Part shown: positions 36,937 through 44,761 of the stretch, one piece after another
How the letters are laid out: every line of letters begins with the position of its first letter
Numbering within the stretch: the first letter of the stretch is position 1
From: Rubrivivax sp.
GTDB taxonomy: Bacteria; Pseudomonadota; Gammaproteobacteria; Burkholderiales; Burkholderiaceae_C
DNA: 64,000 nucleotides
Direction of reading: 5' to 3'
NCBI GenBank assembly: GCA_022843905.1
Contig: JALHMT010000013.1
Span: forward strand, 1-64,000
Translations under genes and position numbers: made by a program
The notes under the pieces: generated by a model
What the model was told of the DNA's origin: nothing
The model's database searches: none
What the model saw: only the letters and a program-made list of their open reading frames with translations

Positions 36937-39308
36937 GCGCCCACCCCCGCGCGCCGCAGCGCCTCGCGCAGCCGCCGTGGCGTGACGGGGCACTCCATCA
37001 TCTCCACGCCCAGCGGCGCCAGCGCGTCGTTGAGGGCGTTGACGATGGCCGCCGGCGGCGCGATGGCGCCGCCTTCGCCGATGCCCTTCTGGCCGAACTC
37101 GGTGTAGGGCGAGGGCGTCTCCATGTGGTCCAGGCGTGCCATCGGCACCTCAGTGGCGCCGGGCAGCAGGTAGTCGGCCAGCGTCGAGGCCAGCGGCTGG
37201 CCTTCGCTGTCGTAGGGCATCTCCTCGTACAGCGCGGTGCCGATGCCCTGCGCCAGGCCGCCCAGGATCTGGCCGTCGACGACCATGGGGTTCAGCAGCA
37301 CGCCGCCGTCTTCCACCACCACGTAGTCGAGCAGCTCGACCGTGCCCAGCACGGTGTCCACCGCCAGCGCGCAGGCGTGGGCGGCGTAGCTGAAGGTGCC
37401 GGTGTCGCGCGCGGCCTTGTAGCCCACGGTGACCTCGAGGCCCGCAGGGTCGACGTCGGCCGGCATGCGTTGCGGCTGGCGGTACCAGGCGTGCGCCACC
37501 TCGGCCAGCGTGGTGTGGCTGCCGCCGATCGGGTCGACGATGCGGCCCGGCTCCACGCGCAGCCGCGAGGCCGGCACGTCCAGCAGCGCGGCGGCGATGC
37601 ACGTCACACGCTGCACCAGCGCCTTGCAGGCGGTGGCCACCGCGCCGCCCGACATCACGGCGCAGCGCGAGCCCCAGGTGCCGGTGGAGTAGGGCGACAT
37701 CGCCGTGTCGCCGTGCAGCAGGCGCACCTGGCTCTCGTCGATGCCCAGCACCGTGTGTGCCACCTGCGCCAGCGTGGTCTCCAGGCCCTGGCCGTGGGAG
37801 TGCGCGCCGATGCGCAGCTCCAGGATGCCGTCGGGCGTCAGCCGTGCGCCACAGGGCTCGTGCCCCGGCACCATGGGGATGCCCCAGCCGTGGTAGACCG
37901 AGGTGCCGTGCGCGGCCTGCTCGCAGTAGATGGACATGCCGATGCCGATGCGGCGGCCGTCGGCCTCGCCGCGCTGCTGGCGAGCGCGCCAGGCCGGTTC
38001 GTCCAGCGCGGCCAGCGCACGCTGCAGGGCCTGCGGGTAGTCGCCGCTGTCGAAGTGCTTGCCGGTGACGTTGTCGAAGGGCATGGCCTCGGGCGGCACC
38101 AGGTTGGCCAGGCGCACGGCCTGCGGCGTCTGGCCCGCCGCGCGCGCCACGGCGTCGATCAGGATCTCCAGCGCGAAGCACACGCCCGTGCGCGCCACGC
38201 CGCGGTAGGGCAGGATGGGCGGCTTGTTGGTGGCCACGCTCCAGGTGCGGCAGGCGTAGGCGTCCATGCGGTAGGGGCCGGGCAGGATGGAGCCGACCTG
38301 GGCCGCTTCCAGGCAGGCCGAGAAGGGGTAGGACGAATACGCGCCCGAATCGACCGTGGCGTCGCAGTCGATGGCCAGCAGCCGGCCGCTCTTCTCGGCA
38401 TAGAGCGTGATGTCGTAGGCGTGTTCGCGGCAGTTGGCGTTGGCCGTCAGCTGCTCGCGGCGGTCCTCGATCCAGCGCACGGGGCGCTGCAGGTGCATGG
38501 CCAGCCAGGCCAGGCAGATCTCCTCGGGCAGCAGGATGCCCTTGTAGCCGAAGCCGCCGCCGACGTCGGGCGCGATCACGCGGATGCGGCCCTGGTCCAG
38601 CCCCAGGCATTCCGACAGGCCGGCACGGTTGATGTGCGGCATCTGCGCCGCGCTGTGCATCACCAACTGTTCCAGGCGCGGGTCCCATTGGCAGACCACG
38701 CCGCGGCCCTCGATCGGCGCCATGCTCTGGCGCGCCGTGCGCACCTGGCGCCGCACCACGATGGGCGCGGCGGCCTTGATGGCCGAGAGATCACCCTTCA
38801 CGTCGGTGTGCAGGAAGACGTTGTCGCCCCACTCGTCGTGCACCAGCGCCGGCGGCGTGGCGCTGCGCGCGGCCAGCATGTCGACCACGGCGGGCAAGTC
38901 GTCGATCTGCAGCTCGACGAGGGCGGCGATGTCCTCGGCTTGTGCGCGGGTCGGCGCCACGCACATGGCGATGGTCTCACCCACCTGGCGTACCTTGCCC
39001 CGTGCCAGCGGCCATTGATCGGAGGCCTTGAAGCCGGCTAACCCTGAAATGGCGCGGATCGGCTTGACGCCCGTGAGGTCGTCCATCGTGAACACGGCGC
39101 CCTCGTGGCCAGGCGGCTTGGTGATGGCCCCCAGGGTGCCGTGCGCCACCGGCGAGCGCACGAAGGCGACGTCCAGCATGCCTGGCAGCCGGAGGTCGCC
39201 CACGAACTGGCCGCGGCCGGCCAGGTAACGCGCGTCTTCCTTGCGGCGCAGCGAGGCGCCGACGCCGTGAGCCGGCGCCGTGACCGGGGGCAGCGGGTCT
39301 CGATTCAT
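36933..39308 (-). CDS. Molybdenum hydroxylase large subunit (xanthine dehydrogenase/CoxL-like)
   Basis: ATG 39308 overlaps the amidohydrolase stop and gives 791 residues. The order is an N-terminal domain (GASLRRKEDARYLAGRGQFVGDL) and molybdopterin-binding domains with APDVGGGFGYKG. The catalytic loop is PYRGVARTGVCFALE, and a C-terminal GIGEGGAIAPPAAIVNAL carries the catalytic Glu. The CO-dehydrogenase form I loop AYXCSFR is absent; YRGVAR resembles form II and other hydroxylases. It therefore most likely hydroxylates a carbon of an aldehyde or N-heterocycle. Substrate unknown. Confidence 0.92.
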   Translation of the reverse strand: MNRDPLPPVTAPAHGVGASLRRKEDARYLAGRGQFVGDLRLPGMLDVAFVRSPVAHGTLGAITKPPGHEGAVFTMDDLTGVKPIRAISGLAGFKASDQWPLARGKVRQVGETIAMCVAPTRAQAEDIAALVELQIDDLPAVVDMLAARSATPPALVHDEWGDNVFLHTDVKGDLSAIKAAAPIVVRRQVRTARQSMAPIEGRGVVCQWDPRLEQLVMHSAAQMPHINRAGLSECLGLDQGRIRVIAPDVGGGFGYKGILLPEEICLAWLAMHLQRPVRWIEDRREQLTANANCREHAYDITLYAEKSGRLLAIDCDATVDSGAYSSYPFSACLEAAQVGSILPGPYRMDAYACRTWSVATNKPPILPYRGVARTGVCFALEILIDAVARAAGQTPQAVRLANLVPPEAMPFDNVTGKHFDSGDYPQALQRALAALDEPAWRARQQRGEADGRRIGIGMSIYCEQAAHGTSVYHGWGIPMVPGHEPCGARLTPDGILELRIGAHSHGQGLETTLAQVAHTVLGIDESQVRLLHGDTAMSPYSTGTWGSRCAVMSGGAVATACKALVQRVTCIAAALLDVPASRLRVEPGRIVDPIGGSHTTLAEVAHAWYRQPQRMPADVDPAGLEVTVGYKAARDTGTFSYAAHACALAVDTVLGTVELLDYVVVEDGGVLLNPMVVDGQILGGLAQGIGTALYEEMPYDSEGQPLASTLADYLLPGATEVPMARLDHMETPSPYTEFGQKGIGEGGAIAPPAAIVNALNDALAPLGVEMMECPVTPRRLREALRRAGVGA

Positions 39309-40570
39309 GCTGCCTGTACCACGGGCAAGATGGACGCGTCGGCCTCGAAGCGGCGTCCGTCGCGCAGGCAGAAGGCCGGGCGCAGCAGGCGTTCGCCCAC
39401 CAGCTGGGTGCCTTCGTTGTCCTTCAGCGCCCAGCGACCGCGCTCGTCGTGCAGCACGCTGACGTCGGCCGGGTTCCCCACGGCCAGCGTGCCCAGGTCC
39501 TTGGGCAGGCCGAAGATGTCGACGACGTTGCAGGTGACCATGCGCACCACGTGCTCCAGCGGCAGGCCCAGCGCCAGCATCGCGGTCATGGCCGAGGCCA
39601 GCGAGAAGCGCTGCTTGCCGAAGAACATGTGCTCGGTGTCGCTGTGCTGGTCGGGCGTGCCGGCCGGCGCGGGCACGGCCGTGTTGTAGCCGTGCATGTC
39701 GGCGCCCAGCGTGTGCGGCACGATGCCGGCGTCCAGCGCGATGCGCGCCATCCTGTAGCTGAAGTGCGAGCCGTGGCCGACGTCGATCTTCAGGCCGCGC
39801 GCCAGCGCCTCGCGCACGATGCCGTGCACCTGGCCGCTGCGGTCGACGAAACCGCCGGGGTGGCGCGTGAAGGGGTGGGCCAGGATGTCGCCTTCCTTCA
39901 GCAGCGGCACCACGTCGGCCAGGATGGTGTCGGGGTCGACGCCGTTGGTGCCGGTCTCGGGCAGCGGCCAGAGCTGGCCGAAGTGGATGTACAGCGGCAT
40001 CTTCGCCTGGCGCGCGATGTCGGCCGACTGGCGCATCACGTCGATGCCCCAGCGTGCAAAGCCGCCCAGTTCGGCATGCGCCTTGAAGCCCTTGACGATG
40101 TCCGTGTTGGCCAACGCGGCCTTCACCGTGGCTGCCACGTCCAGGCAGTCGGGCTTGTAGAGCGACGGGTAGTAGTGCCCCTCCATGCCGCCCACCAGGT
40201 AGGCCGACAGGTAGGCGAACACGCGCGACTGCTTGGCGTTGACCACGTACTCGCGGAAGGCCGGCAGCGTCATGCAGGACGGGCCGCCCTGGTCGATCAG
40301 CGTGGTCACGCCCGAGTGCACGCCGCACAGGTCGGCTTCGAGCCCGAAGCGACCGGTGACGTGCTGGAAGACATGGCCGTGCGTGTCGATCATGCCGGGA
40401 ATCACCAGCTGCCCGCGCACGTCCATGTGTGCCTTGGCTGTCGCCGGTGTGCCGGCCGGCAGCACCGCGGCGATGCGGCCGGCAGTGATGGCGACGTCGA
40501 AGAGGCCGTCGCGGCCCTGCGCGGGGTCGATCAGGTGGCCGCCGGTCAGCAGCAGGTCGAAGGTGTCCAT
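39305..40570 (-). CDS. Amidohydrolase/deacetylase-family metallohydrolase
   Basis: ATG 40570 is preferred to ATG 40588 because AGGA lies just upstream and the family begins with xxFDLLLTGGHLIDP; the upstream ATG would overlap the GntR stop as ATGA. The 421-residue protein shows the amidohydrolase metal ligands DTHGHVF, a Lys candidate in VKGFKAHAELGG, YIHFGQL, LAHPFTRH and the Asp in LGADMHGY. Such binuclear-metal enzymes hydrolyse cyclic amides, hydantoins or N-acyl groups. In this operon it may open a ring hydroxylated by the molybdenum enzyme (inference). Confidence 0.88.
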   Translation of the reverse strand: MDTFDLLLTGGHLIDPAQGRDGLFDVAITAGRIAAVLPAGTPATAKAHMDVRGQLVIPGMIDTHGHVFQHVTGRFGLEADLCGVHSGVTTLIDQGGPSCMTLPAFREYVVNAKQSRVFAYLSAYLVGGMEGHYYPSLYKPDCLDVAATVKAALANTDIVKGFKAHAELGGFARWGIDVMRQSADIARQAKMPLYIHFGQLWPLPETGTNGVDPDTILADVVPLLKEGDILAHPFTRHPGGFVDRSGQVHGIVREALARGLKIDVGHGSHFSYRMARIALDAGIVPHTLGADMHGYNTAVPAPAGTPDQHSDTEHMFFGKQRFSLASAMTAMLALGLPLEHVVRMVTCNVVDIFGLPKDLGTLAVGNPADVSVLHDERGRWALKDNEGTQLVGERLLRPAFCLRDGRRFEADASILPVVQAA

Positions 40571-40584
40571 GGATTTCCTGGGAG

Positions 40585-41361
40585 TCATGCACGCACGGCG
40601 TCGGCGCCGCGCTGGGCGGCCAGCGACAGCCGGTGCAGGGTGATGTGGCGGATCTCGGCGCGTGAGGCGCCGATGTGCGCCTTGATCAGCATCTCGGCTT
40701 CGCCGGCGCGGCGTGCCAGCAGGGCGCCGAGGATCTTGTCGTGCTCGTCGAACGCGGCCTTGATGCGCGCCGGTTCGATGAAGTCCAGCCGGCGGATGAT
40801 GCGGATGCGCTCGGTGAGATCGCTGTGCGTGCGCAGCATCTCCTTGTTGCCGGCCAGCGCCACCAGGGTGCTGTGCAGCTTCTCGTCTTCACGCGCCACG
40901 GTCTGGCCGTCCATCACCCGCGCCCGCCTGGGCACGCGCCAGAAGGCGCAGAGTTCACCGAGATCGGGCGCCGGGTCCATCGCGCACAGGCGCTTCACGG
41001 CTATCAGCTCGATCTGGGTGCGGAAGTCGTAGAGGTCTTCGTAGTAGGCGAGGTCGAAGGGCTTGACCAGCCAGCCGGCGTGGCCGCCGACGCGGTCGAG
41101 GTAACCCTCGCGCGCCAGCACGTGCAGCGCAAAGCGCAGCGGCGTCCGCGACACGCCCAGGCGATTGGCCAGTTCCTGCTCCGAGTAGCGCTGGCCGGGC
41201 GCCATGCGGAACTCGAAGATGTCTTCCTTGATTCGCTCGTAGACGGCCTGGCCCAGCGTGCCGCGCTCGGGGTCGGCCGCGGACTCCGGGCCCGTGTCGA
41301 CAGGGGCCTCGTGCACCACGTCGATGCGCTTGTCCGCTGCCTTGTTCAGTCGGGTCACCAT
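40585..41361 (-). CDS. GntR-family regulator (FadR/FCD subgroup)
   Basis: ATG 41361 follows AAGGAG and gives 258 residues. The winged helix-turn-helix (QAVYERIKEDIFEFRMAPGQRYSEQELANRLGVSRTPLRFAL) is at about 35-90. An all-helical FCD ligand-binding domain follows, with the metal/ligand-type residues DFRTQIE, DEKLHSTL and DEHDKILGAL. It is the first gene of the catabolic block and probably represses it, inactivated by an imported compound or metabolite. A perfect palindrome lies 22 bp upstream of its start, and purU diverges from the same region. Confidence 0.9.
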   Translation of the reverse strand: MVTRLNKAADKRIDVVHEAPVDTGPESAADPERGTLGQAVYERIKEDIFEFRMAPGQRYSEQELANRLGVSRTPLRFALHVLAREGYLDRVGGHAGWLVKPFDLAYYEDLYDFRTQIELIAVKRLCAMDPAPDLGELCAFWRVPRRARVMDGQTVAREDEKLHSTLVALAGNKEMLRTHSDLTERIRIIRRLDFIEPARIKAAFDEHDKILGALLARRAGEAEMLIKAHIGASRAEIRHITLHRLSLAAQRGADAVRA

Positions 41362-41383
41362 TCGGGTTCGCTCCTTGCACAAA

Positions 41384-41399
41384 AATTGGGATCCCAATT
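41384..41399. promoter_or_regulatory. Palindromic operator, probable GntR binding site
   Basis: AATTGGGATCCCAATT is a perfect 16-bp inverted repeat, standing out in this GC-rich DNA. It lies between the divergent GntR and purU genes. On the minus strand it is just downstream of a TTGACT element, so binding would block initiation of the GntR-led operon. FCD regulators commonly recognise short AT-flanked dyads of this kind. Confidence 0.65.
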
Positions 41400-41519
41400 G
41401 AAGTACAGCTTTGTGACCCAAGTCAATGCAAGCGGCATGCCAGCCCGGATCCTCGACCACGGGGGCGCAGCTACCATCCCGCGCTGTCCCTTGCCGGACT
41501 GCCTTCCACGGAGCCTCTC

Positions 41520-42368
41520 TTGACCGATTCGCACATCCTCACGCTGTCCTGCCCCGACCAGACGGGCATCGTGCACGCCGTCACCGGCGTGCTGGCCGAA
41601 CGCAGCGGCAACATCACCGACGCGGCGCAGTTCAACGACGCTGCCACGGACCGCTTCTTCATGCGGGTGCAGTTCACGCTGCCGCCCGGCGAGGTCGACG
41701 CCCTGCGGGCCGCCTTCGGCGCGCTGGGCGAGCGCCTGCGGATGAAGTGGGAGCTGCACCGGGCCGACGCGCGCCTGCGAACCGTGCTGATGGTCTCCAA
41801 GCTGGGCCACTGCTTCAACGACCTGCTGTTCCGCTACCGCAGCGGGCTGCTGCCGCTGGACATCTGTGCCGTGGTCTCCAACCACCGTGACTACTATCAG
41901 CTGGCGGCCAGCTACGACATCCCCTTCCACCACATCCCTGTCACGGCGGCGACGAAGGCCCAGGCCGAAGCGCGGCTGCTGGACCTGGTGGGGCAGGAGA
42001 GCGTCGAACTGGTGGTGCTGGCGCGCTACATGCAGGTGCTGTCCGACGACCTGTGCCGCGCGCTGGAAGGCCGCGCCATCAACATCCACCACAGCTTCCT
42101 GCCCAGCTTCAAGGGCGCCAGGCCCTACACGCAGGCGCACGAGCGCGGCGTGAAGATCATCGGCGCCACGGCGCACTACGTGACGGCCGAGCTCGACGAG
42201 GGGCCGATCATCGAGCAGGACATCGCGCGCGTGGACCACGCCTGCGACCCGCAGCAGCTGACCAACATCGGCCGTGACGTCGAGTGCGCCGTGCTGGCGC
42301 GTGCGGTGACCTGGCACGCGCAGCACCGCGTGCTGCTCAATGGGCACAAGACGGTGGTGTTCCGGTAG
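41520..42368 (+). CDS. purU: Formyltetrahydrofolate deformylase
   Basis: The TTG at 41520 has GGAG six bases upstream and yields 282 residues, the normal size. The N-terminal ACT domain (ILTLSCPDQTGIVHAVTGVLAERSGNI) is regulatory. The C-terminal formyl-hydrolase domain has NIHHSFLPSFKGA and GATAHYVTAELDEGPIIEQD, supplying the Asn-His-Asp catalytic set. It releases formate from 10-formyl-THF, balancing one-carbon units. Its divergent position from the GntR-led catabolic block suggests that the pathway generates C1 units, but this may be coincidence. Confidence 0.93.
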   Translation: MTDSHILTLSCPDQTGIVHAVTGVLAERSGNITDAAQFNDAATDRFFMRVQFTLPPGEVDALRAAFGALGERLRMKWELHRADARLRTVLMVSKLGHCFNDLLFRYRSGLLPLDICAVVSNHRDYYQLAASYDIPFHHIPVTAATKAQAEARLLDLVGQESVELVVLARYMQVLSDDLCRALEGRAINIHHSFLPSFKGARPYTQAHERGVKIIGATAHYVTAELDEGPIIEQDIARVDHACDPQQLTNIGRDVECAVLARAVTWHAQHRVLLNGHKTVVFR

Positions 42369-42396
42369 GTGGCGATTTCCTGGGCACCCGTTTTTT
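42368..42396 (+). terminator. Possible weak intrinsic terminator of purU
   Basis: A short GGTG/CACC pairing right after the purU stop is followed by a run of six T (42391-42396), rare in this DNA. The stem is weak, so the call is tentative. Confidence 0.3.
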
Positions 42397-42542
42397 CACA
42401 TTGCAGGAGATTCCGGACGTTTTAATTGGCGGCGCAACAAAAGGTATCTTGCGCTGCAGCATTTTTACGTGCCGACAGTATCGAATGCGGTGTCGTCCGA
42501 CAGCGAATCAATTGTCTGTTGTGCATGCACTGATAATGAATG

Positions 42543-42574
42543 CCGCGCACCGATTCCGTGAATCTGGTGCGCGG
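42543..42574. promoter_or_regulatory. Long stem-loop or dyad upstream of the exopolysaccharide cluster
   Basis: CCGCGCACC-GATTC pairs with GAATC-T-GGTGCGCGG across a 3-base loop: 14 base pairs with one bulged T. The GGTGCGC half is repeated in direct orientation at 42590-42596 and 42612-42618, spacing 22-24 bp. It could be a protein-binding array or an RNA structure; no T-run follows, so a simple terminator is less likely. Confidence 0.45.
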
Positions 42575-42844
42575 AATTATTCCGATCGCGGTGCGCCGCG
42601 GGTACATCGATGGTGCGCCCCGCACGGATAGAAAGCTTCTGCGGCAGAGTGAAACAAGGCGTGCGTAACGAAGGTGAAAAACAATGTAGCCGTTGCCGCA
42701 CCGGCCTGAATCGAAAAGGCACCGTTCGGTGCTGATTCTGCATAGGCGGTGTGCAGCGATGATCCAGGCCGGCGCATCGTGTAACTGCGAGGGGGTGAGC
42801 CGGGAAAGGTATTGATAAACCACGGCGTGGTATTTGCGTTAGTC

Positions 42845-42858
42845 TTGCTGCATTGCAA
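42845..42858. promoter_or_regulatory. TTGC-N6-GCAA dyad before the first exopolysaccharide gene
   Basis: TTGCTGCATTGCAA has perfect 4-bp arms and lies 22 bp before the GTG of the sugar-phosphate transferase gene. A related, fully palindromic copy is found at 51868-51881 before another gene of the cluster, suggesting a shared regulator site. Confidence 0.35.
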
Positions 42859-42879
42859 CATGGTCAGCGGGAGCACGAC

Positions 42880-43557
42880 GTGCAAGTACTGCATTTCCTC
42901 GAAGCATCCACCGCGCCTGAGCGCGCCTCCGACGTGGCCGCACAGTGGGCCGAGCGCGCCGAAACCGCGCTGCACCAGGGCGTCGCCGCGCTGATCCTGC
43001 TGCTCATCTCGCCGGTCCTGCTGGCGATCGCCTTCCTGATCTGGCGCACCGACGGGCCGCCGCTGCTGTTCGGACACTTCCGCGTGGGCCGCGACGGCCA
43101 GCTCTTCCGCTGCCTGAAGTTCCGCACCATGCGCATCGACGCCGACGCGCATCTGGCGCGCCTGCTGGCCGAGAACCCCGCCGCGCGGGAGGAATGGCAA
43201 CGCGACCAGAAGCTGGCGCAGGACCCGCGCGTCACGCCCATCGGGCGCTTCCTGCGCAAGACCAGCCTGGACGAGCTGCCGCAGCTCCTCAACGTGCTGC
43301 GTGGCGAGATGCGGTTGGTGGGGCCGCGGCCGGTCACGCCGTCCGAGCTGCGTCGCTACGACGGCGTGCTGTGGCACTACGTCAGCGTGCACCCCGGCAT
43401 GACGGGCCTGTGGCAGGTCAGCGGCCGCAACCGCACCACCTACGACGAGCGGGTCGCGCTCGATCGCCACTACATCGAGAACGCCAGCCTGGTGCTGGAC
43501 CTGAAGATCCTGGTGCGCACGGTCTACGTGGTGGTGACGGGCCATGGCGCCAGCTGA
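42880..43557 (+). CDS. Undecaprenyl-phosphate sugar phosphotransferase (ExoY/WcaJ family)
   Basis: The GTG at 42880 is chosen over the TTG at 42853 because GGGAG lies six bases upstream. The 225-residue protein has one membrane segment (LILLLISPVLLAIAFLIW) and the full catalytic domain. Its conserved parts are FGHFRVGRDGQLFRCLKFRTMRIDAD, FLRKTSLDELPQLLNVLRGEMRLVGPRPV and HPGMTGLWQVSGRN. It loads the first sugar-1-phosphate (commonly Glc or Gal) onto the lipid carrier, starting repeat-unit assembly. First gene of the cluster; it overlaps the next gene by 14 bp. Confidence 0.92.
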   Translation: MQVLHFLEASTAPERASDVAAQWAERAETALHQGVAALILLLISPVLLAIAFLIWRTDGPPLLFGHFRVGRDGQLFRCLKFRTMRIDADAHLARLLAENPAAREEWQRDQKLAQDPRVTPIGRFLRKTSLDELPQLLNVLRGEMRLVGPRPVTPSELRRYDGVLWHYVSVHPGMTGLWQVSGRNRTTYDERVALDRHYIENASLVLDLKILVRTVYVVVTGHGAS

Positions 43558-44761
43558 AGCCCTGCGCCGCCACCAGGAGCCGGCCGGTCACGGCGCGGCC
43601 GGCCCCGCCGTGCATGGCCTGACGCTGCACGTGGTGGGCCGGCTGACGCCGCCGCTGGCCAGCTTCGTGATGCCCACCATCCAGGCGATGTGTGCCGTGG
43701 GCATGCCGCAGGCCCTCGTGTTCATCGACGACGCCTACGGCCGCGACCAGGTGGCCACGCTGCCTGCGGCGGTGCGCTGCATGCCGGTGCCCGACGGGGA
43801 CACGGCCTGGGCGCGCCGTGCGTCGCTCTCGCAAGGCATGCAGGCGCTGACGCAGCGCGAAGCCATCGGTGCGATGCACCTCTACGGCCTGCTGCCGGGC
43901 CTGGTGGCCCTGCGGCTGCTGCGCCACGGGCCGCTGCGCGAGGTGCCGGTGTATTTCTCGCCTCACAGCTCGCGTGCGCAGGTGCGGCCGACCCTGGTGC
44001 GCGCGGTGGCCGGGCGCCTGGTGCGCCTGGGCCTGGGGCGCAACGCGCGCCACGCCATCGTCAATCTGCGCCTGGACGAGCCGCAGATGGCCGACTTCAA
44101 CGGCCTGCAGGTGCAGGTCGTCGAATGCCCCGTGCCGCAGGTCTTCTTCGACACGCCGCGCCAGGAGGCCAAGCGGCCGCTGCTCATCGCCTGCAACCTG
44201 GAAGGCCAGCGCTCCGCGGTCGATGGGTTCCTGCGCATCGCCGTGCTGCTGAACGACGAGCGCCTGGGCATCAGTTTCAACTGGGTGGGCCCGGCGCTGC
44301 CCGACGCCGCGGCCGCCATCCGCGCCGGCGGCATCGGCCAGTACGACGCCGCCACCGATGCCTCGCGCGCGCAGCGCATGGGGGCGGCCTGGGTCTACGT
44401 GGCCGCGAGCGACGAACGCGGCTTCCCGGTGCGGCTGGCCGAAGCCATGGCAGCCGGATTGCCCTGCGTCGCACTCGACTCCGAGGTGCACCGAAGCATG
44501 ATCACCGATGACCAGACCGGCTACCTGTGCGCCGACCTGAAGCAGCTGCTGCTTCGTGTCGGCCAGCTCGTGGACTCGCCCGCGCTGCGCCAGCGCCTGG
44601 GGCAGGCCGCCCGGCGCGAGGCCCTCGAGCGTTTCAGCGAGGCCGAGTTCAGGCGCCAGCTGTGGCGCGCCATCGGCAGCGACGCTGCTGTGTTGCCAGG
44701 CGCCGACACCCTCGTCGACCCACGAAGCGACGCCCGCGTCGCGAGCCCGCCATGGCGCTGA
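43544..44761 (+). CDS. Glycosyltransferase (GT4-like), exopolysaccharide cluster
   Basis: The 405-residue protein has a GT-B style layout. After a weakly conserved N-terminal half, the C-terminal half carries GAAWVYVAASDERGFPVRLAEAMAAGLPCVALDSEVHRSMITDDQTGYLC, the E(x7)E-type sugar-nucleotide site of family 4 enzymes. It presumably adds a sugar to the lipid-linked repeat unit in the cytoplasm. It overlaps both neighbours. Donor and linkage cannot be read. Confidence 0.8.
   Translation: MAPAEALRRHQEPAGHGAAGPAVHGLTLHVVGRLTPPLASFVMPTIQAMCAVGMPQALVFIDDAYGRDQVATLPAAVRCMPVPDGDTAWARRASLSQGMQALTQREAIGAMHLYGLLPGLVALRLLRHGPLREVPVYFSPHSSRAQVRPTLVRAVAGRLVRLGLGRNARHAIVNLRLDEPQMADFNGLQVQVVECPVPQVFFDTPRQEAKRPLLIACNLEGQRSAVDGFLRIAVLLNDERLGISFNWVGPALPDAAAAIRAGGIGQYDAATDASRAQRMGAAWVYVAASDERGFPVRLAEAMAAGLPCVALDSEVHRSMITDDQTGYLCADLKQLLLRVGQLVDSPALRQRLGQAARREALERFSEAEFRRQLWRAIGSDAAVLPGADTLVDPRSDARVASPPWR

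Larger units (their letters stand above)
42369..42879. other. AT-richer intergenic region before the exopolysaccharide cluster
   Basis: These 511 bp are visibly poorer in G+C than their surroundings and carry no credible gene; the frames through them on either strand look like shadows. They hold a T6 run after purU, a large stem-loop (42543-42574), extra GGTGCGC copies at 42590 and 42612, and a TTGC-N6-GCAA dyad just before the first cluster gene. TTGATA at 42812 could be a -35 element, but no good -10 follows. Probably the main control region of the polysaccharide operon. Confidence 0.55.

Noticed and set aside
42812-42842. Sigma-54 or good sigma-70 promoter before the polysaccharide cluster
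   Set aside because: TGG-N-type sequence at 42828 lacks the GC element at the right distance (AG instead), and TTGATA at 42812 has no acceptable -10 partner.
42577-43545. 322-codon minus-strand frame reaching into the AT-richer region
   Set aside because: Its N-terminal two thirds are antisense to the sugar-phosphate transferase gene, and the part in the gap has no family features or ribosome site.
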